Of a stretch of 19,142 nt of DNA, positions 13,917 to 19,142 are shown in pieces. The position numbers and the translations under genes were made by a program. The notes under the pieces were generated by a model. The model did not search any database. It had not been told where the DNA came from and saw only the letters and a list, made by a program, of their open reading frames with translations. The stretch's first letter is position 1; each line of letters begins with the position of its first letter. This stretch comes from DASXRA01 sp035263725 (GTDB lineage Bacteria; Actinomycetota; Actinomycetes; Mycobacteriales; Jatrophihabitantaceae), in contig DATFRC010000019.1 in NCBI GenBank assembly GCA_035263725.1, forward strand, positions 1 to 19,142. Reading direction: 5' to 3'.

Positions 13917-14359
13917 GGCGGCGCTACGGTTCGGAAGTCGTCCACATGGATCAGATAGCGCCCGACGGTGGTGATGCCGTGTCCCGCAAGCAGTGTGGGC
14001 ACGCCGGGCAGCTGCGTGTGCCGTACGACGCAGACGGCAAACACCGCGCCGGGCGCCAAGGCCGGTGTAACCGACCCGGACCGGCAGGACGCCTCTGCGG
14101 GCACGAAGCGCATCTCGGCGTCGTCGGGCAAACCCTGGTCAGCCAGCGCGAGACGCACCGCGGCCCCGGCACGCGCCACCGCGTCCGCCGTCGACTCGCC
14201 CGTCGCGAACGCTCGGCCCGCCTCACGCGCCGCCTGCGCGACGCCGACGTTGCTGCGCTGAATTGACGCGACCGCCGTCACGAAGTATGCGATCGGCACG
14301 AGAATAATCAGCGCCACGAAGATGAACTCGATCGCGGCGTTGCCCGACTCGCGCCTCAC
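13913..14359 (-). CDS. TadE-like pilus assembly protein (second)
   Basis: This 148-residue protein begins RRESGNAAIEFIFVALIILV, a TadE-like start with the conserved glycine and glutamate before one membrane helix (about 9-29). An extracytoplasmic domain with Cys90 and Cys109 follows. TadE-like proteins are pseudopilins needed for Flp pilus assembly. Start GTG 14359 gives a GTGA overlap with the upstream TadE gene; a longer upstream frame lacks the motif. The stop overlaps the TadG-like start. Confidence 0.82.
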   Translation of the reverse strand: MRRESGNAAIEFIFVALIILVPIAYFVTAVASIQRSNVGVAQAAREAGRAFATGESTADAVARAGAAVRLALADQGLPDDAEMRFVPAEASCRSGSVTPALAPGAVFAVCVVRHTQLPGVPTLLAGHGITTVGRYLIHVDDFRTVAPP

Positions 14360-14796
14360 GGTCCACCTTCCTTCAGCACGCGCGCCGTGCCGTCGATCGA
14401 CAACACCCGCCCCAGCGGAAGGAAGATCGACTTGAGGTGGCCGCCGCAGTGCACGACGGCGAGCGGCAGGCCTGTTACGTCTCGTCCCGGGCTGCCACGA
14501 CAAGGCAGGTCGTGGGCGATCGTCGCGCCGGAACCTTGGCGCACCAGAGCGTTCGCGTGCTCGCCGCCGGTGCCGTAGTCGACGCCCTGGTTCGCCGCGT
14601 ACCGCGCGCCGGCCGCCGCGCTCGCCTGCACGATGTTGCGGACGTAGAGGTAGACCGCCAGTTGCAACACGGCGAACACCAGAAAGATCAGCAGCACGGC
14701 GATCATGACGAACTCGACGACCGCGGATCCGCGTTCGCCGCCTGGCGCGCTACTTCGTGTTGCCCGTGACCGAGTCGATCGCATTGCTGATCGCAT
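14356..14796 (-). CDS. TadE-like pilus assembly protein (first)
   Basis: This 146-residue protein has a basic leader (1-22), then ERGSAVVEFVMIAVLLIFLV, the TadE motif with Glu28 before a membrane helix (about 26-47). The segment ASAAAGARYAANQGVDY follows, then an extracytoplasmic part with Cys99 and Cys117. The start was placed at ATG 14796, preceded by GGGGGAAG at 7 nt. This overlaps the end of the small pilin-like gene by 47 nt. ATG 14784 is an alternative, and no in-frame ATG, GTG or TTG start lies closer to the helix. Confidence 0.8.
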   Translation of the reverse strand: MRSAMRSTRSRATRSSAPGGERGSAVVEFVMIAVLLIFLVFAVLQLAVYLYVRNIVQASAAAGARYAANQGVDYGTGGEHANALVRQGSGATIAHDLPCRGSPGRDVTGLPLAVVHCGGHLKSIFLPLGRVLSIDGTARVLKEGGP

Positions 14797-14959
14797 CGAC
14801 GATCTTCCCCCGGAACACGGCGAAGATCACGACCACCAACCCGGCGGTCATCACGGTCACCATCACCCACCCAGGCACATCGCCGCGCTCCGGGTCCCGT
14901 CCTCGCGCCCGCGCATACGCGCCGGCCGTCCAGGCGGCCAACATGTCCAAGGGCACCAT
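14750..14959 (-). CDS. small membrane protein at the Flp pilin position
   Basis: This is a 69-residue protein with one membrane helix (about 31-50, GWVMVTVMTAGLVVVIFAVF), an arginine-rich start (residues 16-25) and an amphipathic end (VDAISNAIDSVTG). A strong ribosome site, GGGAGGGGG, lies 7 nt before the ATG. It sits between tadC and tadE, where actinobacterial Tad loci carry the Flp pilin. It does not show the pilin signature with Glu-Tyr after a glycine cleavage site; it reads ERGDVPGWV instead. It may be an unusual pilin, or a small helper protein with the pilin gene elsewhere. Confidence 0.72.
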   Translation of the reverse strand: MVPLDMLAAWTAGAYARARGRDPERGDVPGWVMVTVMTAGLVVVIFAVFRGKIVDAISNAIDSVTGNTK

Positions 14960-14979
14960 CGCTGGGCCCCCTCCCTTCG

Positions 14980-15924
14980 TTACCTGGTAAGCGATACCAA
15001 CGTCGAGAGCGCCGGAAAGAGCGCGAACACCACCGTCACCGGCAAGAGCATGAATACGACCGGAAACATCATCGAGATCTCCTTGCGCCCTCCGGCCTCC
15101 AGCAGCGCGCGCTTGCCTGCCTCGCGGACGTCCGCCGCCTGCGCACGCAGCACGTCGGCGAGCGGTGTGCCTCGCTCGATCGCCACGACCAAGCCCTGGA
15201 CGAAGCGCGTGAAGGCTTCGAGGGTCGTCCGCTCGGCGAGGTCTGTGAGCGCCACCGTCAGTGGCGTGCCCGACCGAGCTCGAGCCAAAGCCGCGTCCAG
15301 GTCGCGGGCAAGTTCCCCACCGGTGAGCCGGCACACTCGCAACAGCGCGTCCGGCGGCGCCTCACCGGCCACCACTGCCAACGCCAGGAGGTCGGCGACA
15401 ACAGGGAATTCCGCCAGCATCGCCGCCTCTCGCCGCTGCAACTGACGGGTGAGGTACCAGTCGCGGGACAGCACGCCGGCCAACAGCCCCACCAGCGCCG
15501 CACCTGCGGCGAGCACTGGGTCGACGCCGCCGCGTGCGACGCCGATCAGCACGACGAACAGCCCGCAACCCAGCATGCCGATCGCGCCCCACACGACCTG
15601 CTCGATACGGAACTCCTCGACGGTGGCCCCAGAGCCCAGCCCGCCAAGACGGCGCCGGACCGATACCGAGCCGCCGACCATCCGGTCGAGGAAGCCCACG
15701 GCATCGCCGATCACTGGGCCGAACATCCGGCGCACTACGACGAACGGCACCGCGGTCGCCGTGGGTCGCGCCAGCAGCTTGGACGGCGGAGGGGTGTCGC
15801 CGAGGTATGGAGCCACCCTGTCGACCAGCCGAACCGGCCGCATCGGCGGAGCGGCTCGCACCGCAAGCAGCAAGCCCGTTGCGAACAACAGCCCGAGCAG
15901 CGCGCCCACTACGACGGAAGTCAT
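14980..15924 (-). CDS. tadC: TadC, inner membrane platform protein of the Tad pilus
   Basis: This 314-residue protein of the type II secretion F (GspF) family has an N-terminal helix (2-22), a cytoplasmic stretch, two helices near 112-165, the cytoplasmic GspF helical bundle (AEFPVVADLLALAVVAGEAP) and C-terminal helices (about 285-310). It pairs with TadB to anchor the TadA motor. ATG 15924 overlaps the tadB stop as ATGA. A 22-codon upstream extension lies inside tadB and was excluded. Confidence 0.88.
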   Translation of the reverse strand: MTSVVVGALLGLLFATGLLLAVRAAPPMRPVRLVDRVAPYLGDTPPPSKLLARPTATAVPFVVVRRMFGPVIGDAVGFLDRMVGGSVSVRRRLGGLGSGATVEEFRIEQVVWGAIGMLGCGLFVVLIGVARGGVDPVLAAGAALVGLLAGVLSRDWYLTRQLQRREAAMLAEFPVVADLLALAVVAGEAPPDALLRVCRLTGGELARDLDAALARARSGTPLTVALTDLAERTTLEAFTRFVQGLVVAIERGTPLADVLRAQAADVREAGKRALLEAGGRKEISMMFPVVFMLLPVTVVFALFPALSTLVSLTR

Positions 15925-16781
15925 CGCAACACCCGTCGCTCTTGAGGCAGCCTGCCGATGCGCAGCATGATGCGGTACGCGAGTAGGCACACCGCCGCAC
16001 CGATCGCCAGCAGCACGACGCCGCCCGTCGAGTTGTAAGCCTGCAACGTCGTCGACTGGGTGCCGAGCAGCAACAACACGACCCAGGGGGCGGCGACGGC
16101 CAGGCGTGCCGCGTTCACCACCCAGCCCTGCCGGGTCTCGAGCTCGGCGCGTGTGCGGCCATCGGAGCGCAGCAGCCCTGACAGTGTGCGCAGCACGGTA
16201 CCCAGGTCGCTGCCTCCGACCTCCCGGGCAACTCGCATCGTCTCGCAGACGCGGTCGCCCACCGGATCGGCCAGATCATCCTTCAACGCGTCAAGGCACT
16301 CCCCGAACCGGCCGCTGGCACGGTAGGCGGCGCTGAAGCGGGCGAAGGCCGGCCGGAGCGGCTCGGGGCCGCGCAACGCCAGCGCGGACAAGCCCTCGGG
16401 CAGCGACATACCGGCGCGTACCGCCGAGGCTAGGTTGTCGACCGCCTCGGGCCATAGCTCGCGCAGGGCAACCTGCCGGCGGCGGCGCATCCGCTGCAGC
16501 ACCATGATCGGCGCGAAGAATCCGAACAACGCGAAGCATGCCGCGACGGCGAGCGTCGCCGTCATCCCCAAGACGATCGCGCCGACGACAACTGCACACA
16601 ACAGCTGTACAACGAGCAACTGCGCCGGTCCGACACCGTCTACGCCGGCTTGGCGAAGCAGGTCGGTGCAACGCACGATCCACGTCCACGTCGTGGCAGT
16701 CCGCCGGCGGGGTGCCCGGGGACCACTGCGCCAGATCAGCAGCAACCCGCAGCCGAACACGAGCCCCAGCAGGGCGCCCAC
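15921..16781 (-). CDS. tadB: TadB, inner membrane platform protein of the Tad pilus
   Basis: This 286-residue GspF-family protein has N-terminal helix 2-17, helices at about 53-95 (QLLCAVVVGAIVLGM, then CFALFGFFAPIMVL), the GspF motif LWPEAVDNLASAVRAGMSLPEGL and two C-terminal helices (about 225-275). It starts with GTG 16781, one base after the tadA stop. The stop overlaps tadC. It should form the membrane platform with TadC. Confidence 0.88.
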   Translation of the reverse strand: MGALLGLVFGCGLLLIWRSGPRAPRRRTATTWTWIVRCTDLLRQAGVDGVGPAQLLVVQLLCAVVVGAIVLGMTATLAVAACFALFGFFAPIMVLQRMRRRRQVALRELWPEAVDNLASAVRAGMSLPEGLSALALRGPEPLRPAFARFSAAYRASGRFGECLDALKDDLADPVGDRVCETMRVAREVGGSDLGTVLRTLSGLLRSDGRTRAELETRQGWVVNAARLAVAAPWVVLLLLGTQSTTLQAYNSTGGVVLLAIGAAVCLLAYRIMLRIGRLPQERRVLR

Positions 16782-16782
16782 G

Positions 16783-18036
16783 TCACGCCTCCCCTACCGT
16801 GCGGGCGACGATCCGATGCCCGAGTGTCGAGATGAGGTCGATGCCGGCCGCCTCGAACCGCTCCGGATGCGGCGGGTGGCCATCGGCGCGCTCCAGACGT
16901 CCGTTCCGCGACGAGAAGATCTCCGACGTCTCGATGACATCGCGCTCGACCCTGCCGGGAACGCCGACGATCTCGCGCACCCGCCGGTGCCCCGCCCCGT
17001 CGGAAGCCAGGTGTACCACGACGTCGACGCTGGCGGCGACGGTCGGCACCACGAACGCCGCAGACACGTTCTCACCCGCGAGCAGGGGCAGCGTGCACAT
17101 CTTGACCAGCGCCTCGCGCGCCGAGTTCGCATGCAGCGTGCACATTCCCGGGATCCCGGAATTAAGCGCGATCAGCAAGTCGAGGCACTCCTCCTGGCGC
17201 ACCTCGCCGACGATCAGCCGAGAGGGGCGCATACGAAGCGCTTCTTTCACTAGGCGCCGCAACGGAATGTCGCCGGTGCCCTCAAGGTTCGCCTGCCGAG
17301 TTTGCATCGATACGACGTCCGGCAGCAGGAGCTGAAGTTCGAAGACCTCCTCGACGGTGACCACCCGCTCGCGGGCCGGGATCGCCCCGCAGAGCGCGTT
17401 CAGGAGCGTTGTCTTTCCTGCCTGCGTCCCGCCCGACACGAGAATGTTCAGCCCGGCCGCGACGCAGGCTTCGAGGAAGCGTGCCGCCTGGTCGCTCAGC
17501 GACCCGATGGCGACCAGCTCGTCCAGCGAGTGCAGGCCGAGGACGAACTTGCGGATGTTGACCGCCATGTGCTCGCGAGTGATGTGCGGGATGACGACGT
17601 GTAATCGCGAACCGTCCGGCAGCATCGCGTCCACGAACGGGTGACTGAGATCCAGGCGGCGGCCGGACTTCCGCAGCATGCGCTCGACCAGCTCGGACAC
17701 CTGCTCGGCGGTGAGGATCAACGTGGTGAGCTCGGAGCGACCGCGCCGGGCGACGAAGACCCGCCCCGGCTCATTGATCCAGATCTCCTCGATGGACGGA
17801 TCGTCGAGGAACGGCTGCAGCGGGCCGAATCCTGCGACGGCATCGAGAACCGCGCGTGCCACCTGCGCCGCGTCGCCGAGCGGCGGCAACGCCGAGGTGA
17901 CGGCCCGGTCGAGGTAATCGGAGATCACGTCGTCGATCAGCCGCCGGACGACGGCAGGCTCGGCAACCGGGTCGATGCCGCGGCGCCGGACGAGCTCGCG
18001 AACCTCGCCCTCGACGATCGCCAATCCCGTTGTCAC
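16783..18036 (-). CDS. tadA: TadA/CpaF family pilus assembly ATPase
   Basis: This 417-residue secretion ATPase of the VirB11/GspE class carries Walker A GGTQAGKTT at 202-210, the Asp/Glu box VTVEEVFELQ at 226-235, Walker B with Glu278 (RLIVGEVRQEE) and the histidine box TLHANSA at 300-306. The hexamer powers pilus assembly. The N-terminal domain includes FLDDPSIEEIWINEPGRVFV, typical of CpaF. Start GTG 18036 has GGGAGAGG 3 nt upstream. It is the first gene of the Tad operon; no tadZ/ssd gene precedes it. Confidence 0.94.
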   Translation of the reverse strand: MTTGLAIVEGEVRELVRRRGIDPVAEPAVVRRLIDDVISDYLDRAVTSALPPLGDAAQVARAVLDAVAGFGPLQPFLDDPSIEEIWINEPGRVFVARRGRSELTTLILTAEQVSELVERMLRKSGRRLDLSHPFVDAMLPDGSRLHVVIPHITREHMAVNIRKFVLGLHSLDELVAIGSLSDQAARFLEACVAAGLNILVSGGTQAGKTTLLNALCGAIPARERVVTVEEVFELQLLLPDVVSMQTRQANLEGTGDIPLRRLVKEALRMRPSRLIVGEVRQEECLDLLIALNSGIPGMCTLHANSAREALVKMCTLPLLAGENVSAAFVVPTVAASVDVVVHLASDGAGHRRVREIVGVPGRVERDVIETSEIFSSRNGRLERADGHPPHPERFEAAGIDLISTLGHRIVARTVGEA

Positions 18037-18083
18037 ACGCCTCTCCCAGATGGGCGCTTACGTCCCGGAGAGCGTAGTGCGTC

Positions 18084-18113
18084 CGCGTACCTGGGGGATG
18101 CGATGGGTACGCG
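18084..18113. repeat. inverted repeat CGCGTACC-N14-GGTACGCG between tadA and the MFS gene
   Basis: Two perfect 8-nt arms (18084-18091 and 18106-18113) lie in the 141-nt divergent gap, about 48 nt from the tadA start and 64 nt from the MFS start. The place suits an operator for one or both genes, but it could also fold as a hairpin. Confidence 0.5.
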
Positions 18114-18177
18114 CTGTGGACGAGGCCGAACGAAAGTCCCTCGCAGGGCGCCCGCGGCATCAGGAACAGTGGTAGGG

Positions 18178-19142
18178 GTGACCATCACGGCGCCGGCAGG
18201 GACCCGGCAGCGGGCCCGGGCCGCTGTCGCGGTCACGTTCGCCGCGAACGGGATGCTGTTCGGGTCGTGGGTGCCGCGGATCCCGGAGATCAAGCACAAC
18301 CTGCACCTGTCGTCGGCGGCGCTGGGCTTTGCGCTGCTGGCGCCCGCCGTCGGCTCGGTGTTGTCCATGAGGCTGTACGGGCGGGCCAGCGCGCGCTACG
18401 GCAGCGCCCGGCTGACCCGCATCAGTCTGGTGCTGTTCTGCGCCTTGGGCTGGCTGCCCGGCCTGGCCGGCAACCTGCCGTCGCTGTGGCTCACGCTGTT
18501 CATCTGGGGCGGCGCGATCGGCGGGTTCGACGTGGTGATGAACGCGCAGGGCGTCACAGTCGAGCAGGCCTACGGGCGCCCGGTGCTGTCCGGCTTCCAC
18601 GCGGCGTGGAGCGTCGGCTCGCTCATCGGCGCGCTCATCGGCGGCGCCTGCGCAGGCGCGCACGTGCCGATCGCCGCACAGCAGGCCGCGCTTGCCGCTG
18701 TGCTGTTGGTCGTCGTGCTGCTCGCGAGCCGGGCGTACCTGCCGGACCCGCCGCACCACGCCGAGGTCACGCAGCCCGGCCGGCGCGGCCTGCCCGAACT
18801 GCGACTCCTCCTCCTCGGCGTCGCCGCGCTGTTCGCGCTGATGAGCGAAGGCGCTGTCGCCGACTGGAGCGGCGTGCTGCTGCGTGACAATCTGCACGCC
18901 AGCCCCGCTCAGGTCGGCCTCGCGTACGCCGCGTTCAGCGCAACGATGACGGGTGGACGGTTCGTCGGCGATCGCCTGGTGCACAGGCTGGGGCGGGTCC
19001 GCTCGATCACGGTGCTCACGGCCATCGGCGCAGCCGGCCTCGCTGCCGGGATGGCGTTCCATTCGCTGCCGGGGGCCGTGATCGGCTTCGCGCTCCTCGG
19101 CGTCGGGCTGTCGGTCATGGTGCCGGTGCTGTTCAGCACGGC
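18178..19142 (+). CDS. MFS transporter, MosC/YbjJ-like, cut by the window end
   Basis: This open frame of 321 codons has no stop before the window ends, so the C-terminus is missing. It begins TITAPAGTRQRARAAVAV and continues with GMLFGSWVPRIPEIK near residues 26-40, an opening helix typical of the YbjJ/MosC group of major facilitator transporters. Many hydrophobic helices follow, for example around GFALLAPAVGSVLS and TLFIWGGAIGGFDVVMNAQG. The start is uncertain: GTG 18178 follows GTAGGG with little spacing, and GTG 18169 has AGGA 3 nt before it. The substrate is unknown. It is divergent from tadA. Confidence 0.85.
   Translation, partial: MTITAPAGTRQRARAAVAVTFAANGMLFGSWVPRIPEIKHNLHLSSAALGFALLAPAVGSVLSMRLYGRASARYGSARLTRISLVLFCALGWLPGLAGNLPSLWLTLFIWGGAIGGFDVVMNAQGVTVEQAYGRPVLSGFHAAWSVGSLIGALIGGACAGAHVPIAAQQAALAAVLLVVVLLASRAYLPDPPHHAEVTQPGRRGLPELRLLLLGVAALFALMSEGAVADWSGVLLRDNLHASPAQVGLAYAAFSATMTGGRFVGDRLVHRLGRVRSITVLTAIGAAGLAAGMAFHSLPGAVIGFALLGVGLSVMVPVLFST

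Overview
This window comes from a GC-rich chromosome. It reads as Actinomycetota: GTG starts are common, gene overlaps of 4 nt are frequent, the tmRNA tag is of actinobacterial type (ADSNRADYALAA), the order prfB-ftsE-ftsX-smpB is actinobacterial, and it carries a SigC-like ECF sigma factor and an actinobacterial Tad pilus locus. I cannot name a genus from the sequence. No insertion sequence, CRISPR array, integrase or prophage gene was seen, so this looks like core chromosome with lineage-specific modules.

Left end (1-630): a tRNA-Ala(GGC) on the minus strand, then a plus-strand HU nucleoid protein. HU faces the copper operon across a perfect 15-bp terminator stem.

Copper region (636-6417): six minus-strand genes, read from right to left: a zinc-finger membrane anti-sigma factor, a CopC-CopD fusion, a shortened YcnI (DUF1775), a PCu(A)C-type copper chaperone, a SCO1/SenC lipoprotein, and a MauE/DoxX-DsbA fusion. 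Five of the six genes are joined by 4-nt stop/start overlaps; only CopCD to YcnI has a short gap. A SigC-like ECF sigma factor is transcribed divergently from the anti-sigma gene. The set looks like an extracytoplasmic copper capture and delivery pathway, probably for the CuA site of cytochrome oxidase. It carries its own thiol-redox module and its own sigma/anti-sigma switch. This is the most interesting system in the window.

Middle (6409-9738): two small membrane proteins (DUF3817 and a SURF1-like short protein), tmRNA (ssrA) with a terminator hairpin, a CYTH-CHAD protein on the plus strand, and SmpB. The two parts of the trans-translation system lie about 1.5 kb apart with the CYTH-CHAD gene between them in the opposite direction.

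9738-13371: ftsX, ftsE, prfB, a YjbR/MmcQ-like protein and a PadR-like regulator, all on the minus strand and closely packed with smpB.

13473-18036: a compact Tad (tight adherence, Flp-type) pilus operon on the minus strand, tadA-tadB-tadC, a noncanonical 69-residue pilin-like protein, two TadE-like proteins and a TadG-like protein. No TadZ/Ssd or prepilin peptidase gene is seen next to it. At the right edge a MosC/YbjJ-type MFS transporter runs off the window on the plus strand, divergent from tadA.
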